64,000 nt of DNA from Anthoceros angustus (Eukaryota > Streptophyta > Anthocerotopsida > Anthocerotales > Anthocerotaceae): contig VJWM01000019.1 of the NCBI GenBank assembly GCA_010909165.1, positions 124,001 to 188,000 of the forward strand, in the 5' to 3' direction. How positions within the stretch are numbered: the first letter of the stretch is position 1; each line of letters begins with the position of its first letter. The notes under the pieces are model-generated. The model was not told where the DNA came from. It saw only the letters and a program-made list of their open reading frames with translations, and made no database searches. This document shows positions 10,639 through 21,937 of the stretch, in pieces. The translations under genes were made by a program, and so were the position numbers.

Positions 10639-11392
10639 ATGGCGGAGGAGGCAAAAGTGGTGGTGTTCTCGCATGCACAGCCCGCCTCGCGTGTGAGGCT
10701 AGCTCGCGCCAAGGCCATTCCTTCCGTATCGAAGTGGTTGATCTTCGCAAAGAGCATCGATTCACGCCCGCTTCAACCGCCTCAACCCCTTACGTAGGTG
10801 CGATCCACGGCCATGGGCGGCGCCGCCATCCCGACTCCAACGCCCAGCAGACTGGAGGAGCGCTTCGAGCCGCCTCCTCCCCATGACCTCGGCAGCGCGG
10901 CGGTGCGCGGGTCGCCGTGGTGTCGGGATCTAGCCCTTCCAACGGCAGTCCGCCAGAGGTCACCGCCCGGAGGGGAGCAGGCTGGCCTAGGCTCGGCTTC
11001 GTCCGGGAGGGCTTCGCCGCTGGAACGCATGGTGGCGAGGCGGGAGGTTTTGCTTGAGGATGAGGTGACCTCGGGCGGCGGCGAGTCGCCGTCGTGGTGT
11101 CGGGATCTAGCCCTTCGAGCGGCTGCTGCTGAGGTCCGGGAGGGGAGCAGGCTGGCCTAGGCTCGGCCTTCCGGGAGGGCTTCGCGTTGGAGCATGGTGG
11201 CGAGGCGGGAGGTTTTGCTTGAGGATGAGGTGACCTGGCGGATGTGGTGTTGATCCCGCAGTTTACAATGCGAGATTGTTCGAGGTGGATATGGAGAACG
11301 AGGCCACAAGTCCTTCTTGCGAAGCCGTTGGCAAAAGGGCAAGGGTGAAATATTATGTTGGAAGAATCATAACTATGGCTTTTTCTTCTTGA
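10639..11392 (+). CDS. Array gene B first exon, unit 1
   Basis: GC-rich block within AT-rich surroundings, starting MAEEAKVVVFSHAQPASR at a good context (GTGGCTATGGCGG). It contains a local duplication of about 160 bases: GTCGTGGTGTCGGGATCTAG through GCTTGAGGATGAGGTGACCT occurs around 10915-11070 and again around 11090-11234. Near the end another frame reads VYNARLFEVDMENE and then KYYVGRIITMAFSS followed by a stop. The GC-rich middle is where the five copies differ most, so the exact frame is unsure. Confidence 0.45.
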
Positions 11393-11839
11393 TTTTATAG
11401 TTTTCCACCGGGTTTGACTATCATTAAGGTTTTACTAATGAAACCTAAGAGTTTTCTCTTCTTCAAATGTTTTATGAAGAGAGAAGGCCGAGTTGTTCCT
11501 AGTTCGTGAGGGGAGGATTTTGCAATGAAGTACTCTTTAGGTTTCAAAGGTTTCAAAGTCAAGATACTTTACAAGTCCATTGGTGTAGGTGAATGATGCT
11601 ATACATGTTCAATAGTGTAGGTTCATTATAATTATAAAATTGTACAAGAATCTACGGTTAAGGCATGTGCCATTGTACTAGGATCTCAATTATTCTCCTG
11701 GTATGTGTCCTTAGGCAGCAATTTTTGTACCTTATCTTGTAGACATTAAGATGTACCTTGTCTATTGTTCCTACTCAAGCTCTTTTCTTGATCTTGCTTT
11801 GTGCTAGTCACTCTCTTTTGATCTTGATTTGTGTCATTC

Positions 11840-12255
11840 TTTCTCATTCACTTCAATAGTTTTACCACTAGAAGAAGCTAAGACAATCATGCTTTCTAAG
11901 GAGAAATGTCACTATAGCAAACCAGCATATTACTCTTGCATTTGTCATCTTATAAGAGGACCGGAAGACCTAACCTAGTGGTTGCGCCTTTAATTCAAGC
12001 TTGGATTTCTTTCTATTAGTAATCAAGTAGACAATCGCTCATCAAATTACAAGATGGTGGTTTTTTGTAATGTCTCCGCCACTCTCTTCCATTTCGGAGG
12101 ATGGTAAAATTGTTCCAAGATTAATGACATGGATAGATATATCTTGTGCACATGTCCTCACACTACACAAGAGATATCGAACAAATTATTCCATAGTTTC
12201 ACTATCATCCCTACTATATAATAAACTCATCGAAGTAATGGTTATGGTAATATAA
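11840..12255 (+). pseudogene. Remnant X, a third relative of genes A and B
   Basis: Between the two B exons lies a coding-like stretch reading KLQDGGFF and then MSPPLSSISEDGKIVPR. This matches the LQDDGFP...LPSIS element of the A/B repeat. Upstream, LEEAKTIMLSKEKCHYSK is open as well. No C-terminal module follows. Equivalent stretches occur near 41170-41585, 46757-47165, 52810-53180 and 58940-59320. It is either a decayed paralogue or an extra exon of B; I favour a decayed paralogue because the frame is interrupted in all copies. Confidence 0.4.
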
Positions 12256-12682
12256 TCAATAAATAAAAAGTTGTGTCTACTTCATACTCTCCGGTTTATG
12301 TAATGAAATGGATTCAAAGATCGAGTGTATCAACTTTTGTCTTGAAATGAAAGTAGTTGCCCTATATGTGTGTTGCAACTGGAAAGTGTGAAGGCTTTGG
12401 AGACTTAAGGTGGGTTGCCATTTTGCTGCATTTGTATAGCTATGTTGATTAAACCATATTGAACATGTCACAGTCCCGATGATCTTATGCTCATTAAAAT
12501 GTTTGAGTTCTAGACTAGTGCCTTGTATCTTGAAGAGTTTGCAAGAGGAATGCCATTTTTGTTCACATAAGTTTTATTTTATTCATATCTTTAGAATTAG
12601 TTTGCATGCAAGTATTTTCATATTTAAATTGAAATAGGTGGTTGATGAAGTATACTTAATATAGACTTTTGGTTTTATGTAG

Positions 12683-13200
12683 GACGGTGTTTCCGTGCTT
12701 ATACTTCTATCATGTCGACTCCACGAATTCACAAGGACCTCTTCAAAATGCTTGAAATAGACAATGGTGTCATGTTGTGATGATGGTTTTCCACCTCTCA
12801 TGCCGGCGCCTCAGCCGCTTCCTTCCATTTTAGAGAAGGATTCTTCTCCAACGAGGGTGAAAGAACTTGAAGCCAACACACCTTCAACATTTGGATTTCG
12901 TTCTCATGGATCAAGAAAACAATAGTTTCCAATTACAGGATGATTGTTTTCCTCTGCTATGCCTCAGCCTTCCTTCAATTTCAAAAGGTGGTGTATTACA
13001 AGATGGTGGCTCTTCTAGTACTCTAGATAAGCTCATGGTGAGCCTCTTGCTTCTATTTTGGATAATATTTTTGAAGACGGTTTGTTGCAATTCTAGTCAA
13101 TCTTATAGTGCAAATCTTATGGCTCACCGAATCCTTCCCTTTTCAAGATGTTTTCTCTCCTTCATCCTTCGACAATATTTTTGGTTCTTTAGATGATTAA
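12683..13200 (+). CDS. Array gene B second exon, unit 1
   Basis: Follows the acceptor-like TTTTATGTAG. The sequence reads DLFKMLEIDNGVM, then a frameshift at CATGTTGTGATG (other copies have TTACAGGATGATG), then KELEANTPSTFGFRSH. The final SSTLDKLMVSLL is a shift of the usual STLDKLSEPLAS, and the stop follows GSLDD at 13198-13200. Confidence 0.5.
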
Positions 13201-13302
13201 TTAGTGTGCCAATTATAACTATTTGATATATTTGAATATATTTCAAGATGTATAACTTAAAATCAAGTGTGTCACCATGTTCGCTCTAATATATATGGTG
13301 GT

Positions 13303-13612
13303 CATTGCACCACAAGGATCACATCTCAGAACGCACAACCACGACCCACGGTCATCATCCAACACATCTGCGGCAGGGTTGAAGGAGTAAAGCGCAAGCT
13401 GAATTTGGTACAGACCGGGGTTGAACCAAAACTGGCCATGGAATTGGGATGCAAGCAAAGCCACTCTCGGTCCCACATACCTATGAGATTTCTCATATTG
13501 CGGTGAGATCACAAACTTATGTGAATGAAGACCAGTTATTGTACCACCGCTTGCATCAATTTGTTGTCGTGGACTGGATCGATGCGCGTTGCAATAGAGA
13601 AAGGTACCCGCC
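13303..13612 (+). other. Block C: GC-richer coding-like stretch at the unit end
   Basis: In all units the last part before the unit boundary is GC-richer and varies at CG/CHG sites (other copies near 42608-42915, 48220-48530, 54240-54567, 60395-60690). On the plus strand short blocks such as PRPTVIIQHIC, HGIGMQAKPLSVPHTYE and MRLQIEKGT can be read in different frames. On the minus strand this copy has a 150-residue open frame (13243-13695) that other copies do not keep. It could be an exon or a captured gene fragment. I cannot assign the strand with confidence. Confidence 0.3.
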
Positions 13613-14068
13613 TCCCAACTTGAAGACTTGGAAAATGAAGTTACTTTCTTTGTCAGTAGCTTTCTACAAATATTCCAAAATGGCAAACTCAACATGGAAT
13701 GTGATTTGGTGTTTTGGTTAGTCCATTCACAAGGGTAGAGGGTCTCCGGGATGAAAGTAGTTGAATAGTTGCTTCCAAACGCATATTATTTAGATATATG
13801 TTAAATTTAAAACCACATGGTGCTCGAAGGGTCCGATGGTAACCATGGTAAATCGCCCCATCTTGACCGAAATTATTTGAATATGTTTTGGTTAGAAGAA
13901 GAAGAAGAATTTTATTTAAGTCCACTACGGATGGATTTCCGTCATGGGACTTGGTACTTCACAACTTGTACCATGGTGTGCCTAAGCTACTTGCACCAAG
14001 GGCATCCACTCCTTGAGCACCCCATCTAAGTACCGATCCAAGATCGGGATGCTTAATCACGGCGTCCT

Positions 14069-14075
14069 TATAAAT
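14069..14075 (+). promoter_or_regulatory. TATA box of gene A, unit 2, cut off by the insertion
   Basis: TATAAAT as in other units, but the gene A body of this unit now lies 24 kb downstream at 38378, beyond the retroelement. Confidence 0.45.
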
Positions 14076-14261
14076 GTGTGTCCATTTGGCCTAAGCCATT
14101 TGGACCACATGCCAACGTCATGCATGTACATATATATAATCAATGGTGTGGTGGCCCCACCTTCACAAGGCCGCTGAGGCAACCACTCCACGATCACGGA
14201 CAAGGAAGGACACTCTAGCCCATCAAAGTAACCCATTTTTAAGGACGCTTATGGTGTCCAT

Positions 14262-16296
14262 GATGGACCGGCTCGAGGTAGCTTGGCGACACTGCCGCTG
14301 ACTACCGCCAGCCGGGCGCCAAGACAATCCCGCGTCGGGGAAGGAGTTCGTTCCCAAGGGAATGACAGACTGCTTGCGCTGCTTCAAAGCTTTTCGGCCT
14401 GCCCACGCCACTACCCCTAACGCACACACCCCTTAGTTCACGCCTACCGCAACTAACACCGCAGGCCGGTATATGCAAAACGCTTATGACCTGCCAAGGG
14501 CTCGCTCCGCTCTGCCTCGCCTCACACCTCTCGTCCACCTCTCACACTACACTTACCTGGCCTTAAGGAAGACGCTGGTTACATGCCCGACCTCCTCCTT
14601 CTTGTCCGGACCTCCTCGTCGTTCCGGGCCTCTCGCCCCGCAGACGCCTCCCAAGTCCCTCCGGCTCACACGTTCGGTCCGTTCGGCGGGTCGCGGCTCG
14701 ACGAGCACGGTCCCGCCACCCCCGCACACACCACAACACGTTAGGTCCGTCACGGGACCACGATCGATCCTCCGTGTCGTTGTAGGAGTTCGTTCCCAAG
14801 GAATAGCGGACTCCGTTCTGCGGCGTTCGAGGCGATTTCGTCTTACTTCGTCCACTCGGTCTAACGCACACCCCTTAGTTCACGTCGTCTACTACCACAA
14901 ACCGCAGGCGGTATGGCCAAGCGTTTAAGGACCCGTTCGCGTCGTTCGTTCCGTTCGTCTCTCACACCTCTCGTCCTCCTCTCTCACTACACTTATCGGT
15001 CTTAAGGAAGGCCGCGGGTTACAGTCCGGACCTCCTCGTCGTTCCGGGCCTCTCGTCCGGGCGCCGCCCTCCGAAGTCCCTCGGCTCACGTTCCGGTCGG
15101 TTGGTGTCAGCGACACGGGTCCGATCACCACTCCCCGCACACACCACAACACGTTAGGTCCGTCACGGGACCACGATCGATCCCTCCGGTCATCGTGCAC
15201 CTTTCGGTGACTCGGGACTCACGTTATCGGGAAGACACAGTGCGCAAGGCGGCATCAACACCAAGGAAAGATGATTTATTGAGCGGCCAGCCCTCTTATA
15301 CTACGCCTAGGTCGGCGTCTTTATTACATGGCCAGCCCATGCCTAATCGGCCGCCTACCATCCTATTTCCTCCTCCTATCTCCTTACGCCTGTGGGAAGG
15401 TCCGGGTTCCGCCTTGGGATTGGTGGTCAATCTCCGCCTCGACAATCGCGACCTAATCGGATGATCCGCGGGCGGACCCCTCCCGGAATCACAGCCGGGT
15501 TGGGCTCGTGGCGGTCGGCGCGTTACCACCGTCATCCTCCCTGGCCAGCCCCCGTGGGTCCCCTCGGTGGGGCCACCTGTCAGTCCTAAGTCGAAGGGGA
15601 CTCCTCCTTCTTGTCCGGACCTCGGGGTCGGTCTCGACTCGAACTGAACTCAAGGTCGGTTTATTTCCAGTCCGGCCGGTGGGTCGGCCTCGTCTCGGGT
15701 TCGGACCTCGGGGTCCGATCTCAAACTCGGACCCCTTCACGTGGACCTCGTCTTGCTAGGTCCTCCTCCTTACCCGACCCTTGTCTTGGTGGGTTGGCTC
15801 CCCGGTTGCACCCTGCGGGCCCCTCACCCCCCTGGCCGGATCGGGTGGTGGTGAACTTACCTTGGGGTCAGCTGCGTCCCGCTCCTCTTGGGGCTCCCTC
15901 CTTGGCGTCGTCTCCAAAGGGGCCCCTAGGGTCCTGTCATCTCCGTGCCCTTCTTCCCCTCAGGGCCTTCCGGGGCCGTCTGTGCGGAGGCGAGGCCTCT
16001 GCCAGCTCGGTGTGGTAATAGGCAAAGTCCGAATCCACTTGCTGGATTGCCTCTTCCACGTGTGCGGGCACCGATACTCCCCGCCGCCATAGATGCTCGG
16101 GAGCTGTTGCCCGCTTGTTGCTCCACCTCCCGCCGGGTTGGATAGTGGGCGGCTTCGCTTGCCAGGTGCCTCGGTCACCTCCAGATCGTCATTGTTGCTC
16201 CCTTGCTCCAACTCTCTCCCGTTCCGTTCGCCCGCTTGCCGCCATAGACGTTCCCTTCACTTCCTCGGTGGACCGGCTCGAGGTAGCTTGGCGCAT
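14262..16296. repeat. Extra copy of the left host-element junction and LTR end
   Basis: Host sequence GGACCGGCTCGAGGTAGCTT runs into an LTR-like end at about 14293, then LTR sequence to about 14771. It steps back to the LTR start (joint TCCG) and runs again to about 16263. Then GGTGGACCGGCTCGAGGTAG returns to host sequence and reaches the target duplication at 16292-16296, where the main LTR starts. The stretch 14772-15240 is nearly identical to 16329-16797. This is a tandem duplication spanning the insertion boundary, either real or made during assembly. Confidence 0.75.
16292..16296. repeat. Target-site duplication CGCAT, left
   Basis: CGCAT directly before the LTR end TGTGCGAC. The matching copy is at 37480-37484. 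Uninterrupted array units have a single copy in CTTGGCGCATTGATACGG, which proves where the element entered. Confidence 0.85.
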
Positions 16297-16837
16297 TGTG
16301 CGACTTTCGGCCGGCCGGGCCTGCAATCCGTGTCGTTGTAGGAGTTCGTTCCCAAGGAATAGCGGACTCCGTTCTGCGGCGTTCGAGGCGATTTTCGTCT
16401 TACTTCGTCCACTCGGTCTAACGCACACACCCCTTAGTTCACGTCGTCTACTACCACAAACCGCAGGCGGTATGGCCAAGCGTTTAAGGACCCGTTCGCG
16501 TCGTTCGTTCCGTTCGTCTCTCACACCTCTCGTCCTCCTCTCTCACTACACTTATCGGTCTTAAGGAAGGCCGCGGGTTACAGTCCGGACCTCCTCGTCG
16601 TTCCGGGCCTCTCGTCCGGGCGCCGCCCTCCGAAGTCCCTCGGCTCACGTTCCGGTCGGTTGGTGTCAGCGACACGGGTCCGATCACCACTCCCCGCACA
16701 CACCACAACACGTTAGGTCCGTCACGGGACCACGATCGATCCCTCCGGTCATCGTGCACCTTTCGGTGACTCGGGACTCACGTTATCGGGAAGACACACA
16801 AGTGCAGAGCAGCAGCATCAACACCAAGGAAAGATGA

Positions 16838-16864
16838 TTTATTGAGGCGGCCCGCCCTCTTATA
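16838..16864 (-). promoter_or_regulatory. LTR TATA-like box and AATAAA, left LTR
   Basis: On the minus strand TATAAGA (16858-16864) is followed about 15 bases later by AATAAA (16838-16843). The same pair occurs near 15276-15302 and 18362-18386 in the duplicated LTR parts, and at 29835-29854 in the right LTR. Confidence 0.4.
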
Positions 16865-17512
16865 CTACGCCTAGGTCGGCGTCTTTATTACACCCCTATT
16901 ACGGTGGCCATTTCGGTATGCCTAATCGGCCTACCATCCTATTTCCTCCTCCTATCTCCTTCGCCGGCGGTGGGGGAAGGTCCAGTTCCTTGGGATTGGT
17001 GGTCCAATCTCCGACAATGCAGCGCGCACCCAATCGGATGATCCGCGGCGGACCCCTCCTTTCCCGGAATCACATCGGGTTGGGCTCGTGGCGGTCGGCG
17101 GCCCGCCCGTTAACGTCATCCTCCCTGGCCTTCCGTGGGTCCCTCCGGTGGGGCCACTGTCTCCCTAGCGTAAGTCGAGGGACTCCTCCTTCTTGTCCGG
17201 ACCTCGGTCGGTCTCGACTCGAACTGAACTCCAAGGTCGGTTTATTTCCAGTCCGGCCATGGCCTCGTCTCGGGTTCGGACCTCGGGGTCCGTGCCTTGG
17301 TCCGATCTCAAACTCGGACCCCTTCACGTGGACCTCGTCTTGCTAGGTCCTCCTCCTTACCCCCGACCCTTGTCTTGGTCGGGTTGGCTCCCTTGCACCC
17401 TGCGGGCCCCTCCGGGATCGGGTGGTGGTGAACTTACCTTGGGGTCCATGCGTCCCGCTCCTCAGGGCTCCCTCCTTGTTGCCGTCGTCTCCAAAGGGGC
17501 CCCTAGGTCCTG

Positions 17513-19453
17513 TCATCTCGTGCCCTTCTTCCCCTCAGGGCCTTCCGGGGCCGTCTCTGGCGAGGCCTCCCGCCAGGAGCTCGGTGTGGTAATAGGCAAA
17601 GTCCGAATCCACTTGCTGGATTGCCTCTTCCACGTGTGCGGAGCACCGTCTCCTTCGCCATAGATGCTCGGGAGCTGTGCCGCTTGTTGCTCCACCTCCG
17701 GGTTGGATAGGCTGGAGGCTGCCTCGGTCACCTCCAGATCGTCATTGTTGCTCCACTTGCTCCAACTCTCTCCGTTCGTTCATTTGCGGCTTGCCATATT
17801 TCCTTCGCTTCCTCGGTGGACGGCTTCTTATGCCTTCCAGGCCCTCGCCTCCTTGTCCATTACATTAACTCGCCATCTCCGCTCAGACGGTGGGCAACAC
17901 GGCGTGCCTTCACCAGGCCCTTTTCCATCTCGGCGGCGTCCTGCTCCTGTTCCATCGCCTTCGACTCCGTCAGCAGCGGGCCGCTCTATCTCGTCGCGTT
18001 CGCGACCATGTCCTGAACTACCATTCCTCTCAATGATAGTTTGGGCTGCGGCTCAAAGTCTCCTTCGTCCTCCTCTCACACTACACTTATCGGCCTTAAG
18101 GAAGACGCTGGTTACATGCCCGACCTCCGCTGCTCCACCGGCCTCCGCCGACGCCCCAAGTCCCTCCGGCCACACGCCCGTCCGGGCCGGGGTCGCGGCT
18201 CGACGAGCACGGGTCCGATCACCACTCCCCGCACACACCACAACACGTTAGGTCCGTCACGGGACCACGATCGATCCCTCCGGCCGCTGCTCGCCGGACT
18301 CAGACTCACGCTCGTGAAGACACAGGTCCGCAAGAACGCGCATCAACACCAAGGAAAGATGATTTATCTCAGCCCCACTCTTATACTACGCCTAGGTCCG
18401 CCTTTATTACACCCCTATTCGAGCCGACGGCCACCAAGATGCCTAATCGCCGCCTACCATCCTATTTCCTCCTATCTCCTTCGCCACGGTAATGGAAGGT
18501 CCCGTCCTTTTGGGATTGGTGGTCCAATCTCCCGCTCGACAATCGCGACCCAATCGGATGATCCGCGAGGCGGACCCTCCTTTCCCCCGAACTCCAGTTT
18601 ACGGCGGTCCTGACCGCCACACAAACGCCATCCTCCTCGCCTTCCTGGGTCCCTCCGGTGGGGCCACCACCGTCACCTCTAGCGTCAAGGGGACCTCCAT
18701 CGCCGAGTCCGACCTCGAGGTCCGGCCTCGACTCCGAGCCCCGAACCCAAGGGTCCGGCCCCGAGTCCGACCTACTGGGTCCCCTGCCTCGGGTTCGACC
18801 TCGTGGTCCAGATGACACGGGTCCGATCTCCAACTCCGACCCTTCCTGTGGACCTCAGATCGCTAGGTCCTCCTTACCCCCGACCCTTGTCTTGGTCCTG
18901 GCCCCTTGCACCCCTCGCAGCCCCTCACCCCCCACGGGTGGTGAACTTACCTTGGGGTCCGCTGCTCCACCTCCTCCGCTGCTCCACCTCCTTGCCGTCG
19001 TCTCCAAACAGGCCCCTAGGTCCTCTGGCCCCTGCCCTTCTTCCCCTCCGAGCCTTCCAGGTCCGCCTATTGCGCGCCGAGAGGCCTCTACCGCCTCAGG
19101 AGCTCGGTGTGGTAATAGGCAAAGTCCGAATCCACTTGCCGGATTGCTCTTCCACGTGTGCCCGAGCACCGATACTCCCTTCGCCATAGATGCTCCGGAG
19201 CCGAGCCTGCCCGCTTGTTGCTCCACCTCCCGCCAGTTTGATAGCCGAGCTGCCGCCGCGAGGTCGCTGGCGCCGGCCACCTCCCGCAGCTGCCGCCGCT
19301 GCTCCACTTGCTCCAACTCCTCCGCTTCCGCTCACGCCAGCCCGCCATAACGCAGCTCCCTTCCGACTTCCTCACCGACCAGCCTTCTGCCTCGCCGCCG
19401 CCTCTTGTCCATTCCGGCCGCAACTCCGCCATCTCCGCCTCCGGCCGCAACAC
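17513..19453 (-). CDS. LTR-borne open region, distal coiled-coil part, left LTR (fragmented)
   Basis: Minus-strand frames here are short and shift often. They repeat the same residues as the right LTR copy (KWIRTLPITTPSS, SNKRAGSAPEH), as expected for the end of the LTR-borne coding region. A duplication joint at 18066 cuts through it. The product cannot be given for this copy. Confidence 0.3.
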
Positions 19454-19792
19454 GGCTGATCATGGCTTCACCCAGTTCCTTTTCCATCTCGGCGACGCCC
19501 CGCCTCTGCTCCATCGCCATCGACTGTCCGCCAATGTAGAGCCGGAGTCATCCCTGCTCGACCATGTCCCGCACTACCATTCCTCTCACGATAGTTTGAG
19601 TCAGCCCAAAGTCTCCTTGCGGTCCTCCATCTCACGCTTCTTGCCTTCGGCCCTCTTCTCTCCATTATTGTGCCATCTCCCGCTCAGACGGTGGGCAACC
19701 GCGCGGTGCGCTTCACCAGGCCCTTTTCCATCTCGGCGGCGTCCTGCTCCTGTTCCGCCGCCTTCGCTCCAAGCGGGCGGAGCCGCTCTATC

Positions 19793-20149
19793 TCATTCGC
19801 GTTCGCGACCATGTCCTGAACTACCATTCCTCTCAATGATAGTTTGGAGCTGCAGCTCCAAAGTCTCCTTGCGGTCCTCCATCTCTTGCCGCTGCTGCTC
19901 CACCTCCCGGAGCTGAGTCTGGAGATCCTCCACCTCCTTGTCGCGAGCTTCTTGGGCCTGGCTGGTCCGCGCTTGCTCCGCCACCTCCTGCTCCATCTTC
20001 AGGCAGAGCTGGAGGCGCTCTATCTCCTGCTCGAAGTCCTGGATTCTCCCATTGAGAATTCCTTGCTCAAGCGTCTTGGGTTGTAACTCCAAGGTGTCCT
20101 TCTTGTCCTCCAACTCCTGCCGCCTCCCTTCTACCTCTTGCAGTGCCAC
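19793..20149 (-). CDS. LTR-borne coiled-coil coding region, left LTR
   Basis: The clearest part of the extra LTR coding region: 118 residues open on the element strand, rich in Glu, Gln, Lys, Arg and Leu with heptad spacing (EVEGRRQELEDKKDTLELQ, DFEQEIERLQLCLKMEQEVA, EDLQTQLREVEQQRQEMED). It shows an internal near-repeat (RRQELEDKKDTLELQ against QRQEMEDRKETLELQ). There are no Cys/His clusters or catalytic motifs. Long coiled coils are common in gag-like proteins and in extra ORFs of plant gypsy elements; which applies here is open. Equivalent code lies at 31009-31458 and 33650-34342 in the other LTR. It sits upstream of the LTR TATA-like box, so in U3. Confidence 0.6.
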   Translation of the reverse strand: MALQEVEGRRQELEDKKDTLELQPKTLEQGILNGRIQDFEQEIERLQLCLKMEQEVAEQARTSQAQEARDKEVEDLQTQLREVEQQRQEMEDRKETLELQLQTIIERNGSSGHGRERE

Positions 20150-21415
20150 AGGGTCCCGATTTCCGGTCTTGGCCTCAGTGTTCTGCGGCGTCGTGCTTGC
20201 TCATGACCACTTGCTCGGCCTTGATTGGCGTGGCTCTCTCGGCCTCCCTCCTCCACGGTTCGATCACGCCGATAGTGATCGCGATCGGCCGTGGCCTCCG
20301 CCTCCTTGGCCACCTTCACTGAGCCTCTCCGGCTCTGGTCGGTCGGCCTCGCGGATCCGCGCCCGTTACGCTTGCGCCCGGGCGTCCTCGCTTCTGCGCT
20401 CGCCCCTCACTGCGGTCCTCGCCGCGCTTGGGCCTCCTTAGTGCCGCCATTCCTCGGTGAAGGAATTTGTCCGGTCCTTGCGGATGGACGGACCTCCCTC
20501 TCCGCCTCCGGCGTTTCCTCCTCAATCCGGCCGAGGCTTGGCCTTCCTTCTCGCCTCACAGGCTCCCTCCAGCTGCTCACGGAGTACCATGCGCCTCGGG
20601 TGGCTTCTACCTCCGGGTCTTCTCGGCCATCCCGAGACCCCAGAGCATACCGTCCATGTGGCAGGACCAGCCGTGTTTCTTCCACGGCCGCCGTGAGGCT
20701 CCCACAAAGTCCGTGGCGGGCCGGCATCTCCAGTCCGAGGACCTCCATATCAGGAAGTCCGGTGGGTTCTCGGACCTAATCGGGACCCTTAGGTCACAGT
20801 CTTTGCTCGGGCTTCCCCTCCTTGGCCCTTTTGGCGCGAGCTCCTTCTCGCCCTTTTCCTCACAGGGCTCGGAGGAGGTGAGGAGTCGGGAGCAAGCCTT
20901 TTGCCCCTTCACGGTCGGCGGCAGGGCTCGGCTGTTGCAGTGTCCTCCGCTTCCTGGGCGCGTCCCTTTCGCCCTCCTTCACTTCCTCCGCTTCTTGCCA
21001 CTCAGGTGGCGGGGAAGAATCTTGCAGGGGTGCAGCGTTGGTAGCCGTGGTCTTGCGTCTCTTGGCTCCTCACAGTCCGGGGCTCCTCGGTAGGAGTGGT
21101 GGCGGGGGCTGGGGTCGGGCAGCTTCTGCTGGTGCTGGTTGGGGCACGGAGGAGGAATTTCTTCCATACTTCCACAGGTGGTGAGGGGTCCGTTCAGGGC
21201 GTATGGAGTCGGAATCCTCGATCGTCCTCCTCCGAGTCCGTTTGGCTTTGACGGCCTCCTCCTCCGGCGCCTTGCCGCTCCACTTGGCGGGGCCTCGGTC
21301 CTTTGGGCGCTCGCTCAAGCTCTCCTTCCTTGAGGAGCTCGAAATGCCCCATACATGGATCGGTATGGGGCGGCCCAGATGGCGAGGCTTCTCGGTCTGA
21401 GCTTGCGAGCCTCAC
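20131..21415 (-). CDS. LTR-borne open region, linker part, left LTR
   Basis: Element-strand frames overlap in series: a charged helix (KVAKEAEATADRDHYRRDR, EQLEGACEARRKAKPRPD), then a Pro/Arg/Gly-rich stretch (HHLWKYGRNSSSVPQ, LPDPSPRHHSYRGAP) and an acidic/basic patch (AKRTRRRTIEDSDS). Frames break every 200-300 bases, but the order of blocks is the same as in the right LTR. This suggests one long protein whose frame is disturbed by indels. Confidence 0.4.
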
Positions 21416-21553
21416 AGCTAAAGGCGAAGATAATCCTTCCCGTCCGCCTCTTCCCCAGCGTAGCGTGCGGGGAATACCAGATTATCACCAAGGTGATCCA
21501 CCTTGGTGGTAGGTTCGATGGACAATGATCCGGGCCACCGCCTTACTCGGCTG

Positions 21554-21937
21554 TCAGCGGTCGGATATCGACCAACCGTTGGTGGTCGTTGCGTCGAGCC
21601 CCGCATCTGTGGGGCCTATCTTCCCTTCGCCTTGAGGGGCTCGGCACCACTCCCCTCTTCCTCCTTGGGCGGTTGTAGGCCGCCTCGGGACCTCAAGGTC
21701 CATCGCCTTGGGTCCTCCGGAGGTTCTTGGACCGCACCTCCTTATTGACCGCCGCCCGGCATCTTCGGGCAAACTCCGGACGGTGACATCAAATGTCGGA
21801 CCATGGAACACATCCAAATGCCACTCCTGCACCAATTCTCCGCTTCCGGGCAGGCCCAAAGTCCGGATAGCGCGGGTCACAATGTTGCGCTCCACAAGGT
21901 TCCATGGCTCCCAAACTTCCGGGCTTTTGGGTGCCAT
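21554..21937 (-). CDS. LTR-borne open region, N-terminal globular part, left LTR (copy 1)
   Basis: 127 residues open on the element strand: EVWEPWNLVERNIVTRAIRT, then EWHLDVFHGPTFDVTVRSLP, then a basic, glycine-rich stretch. This is the most protein-like block of the LTR coding region, with mixed hydrophobic and charged residues. It is repeated at 22735-23052 and 36655-37086 with only small changes. I do not recognise the domain by name. It stands at the 5' side of the coiled-coil part in element orientation. Confidence 0.5.
   Translation of the reverse strand: MAPKSPEVWEPWNLVERNIVTRAIRTLGLPGSGELVQEWHLDVFHGPTFDVTVRSLPEDAGRRSIRRCGPRTSGGPKAMDLEVPRRPTTAQGGRGEWCRAPQGEGKIGPTDAGLDATTTNGWSISDR

Larger units (their letters stand above)
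4703..13680 (+). repeat. 6-kb array unit 1 (enlarged by two internal duplications)
   Basis: Units are counted from TGGCAAACTCAACATGGAAT, found at 4703, 13681, 42979, 48586, 54621 and 60740. Order within this unit: (GAA)n tract, A promoter, A upstream region (three partial passes), gene A (8849), B promoter, B first exon (10639), X remnant, B second exon (12683) and the GC-richer block C (13303-13612). It is about 9.0 kb because the A upstream region is duplicated twice in tandem. Confidence 0.9.

Noticed and set aside
13243-13695. 150-residue minus-strand frame at the end of unit 1
   Set aside because: Not kept in the other four units, and contains no recognisable motif; listed only as block C with uncertain strand.
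15195-18815. Several long plus-strand open frames in the LTRs (for example 15508-15759, 18658-19350, 33658-34878)
   Set aside because: GC-rich DNA produces open frames on both strands. The plus-strand translations are Ser/Pro/Leu-rich mirror images of the charged coiled-coil code on the element strand.
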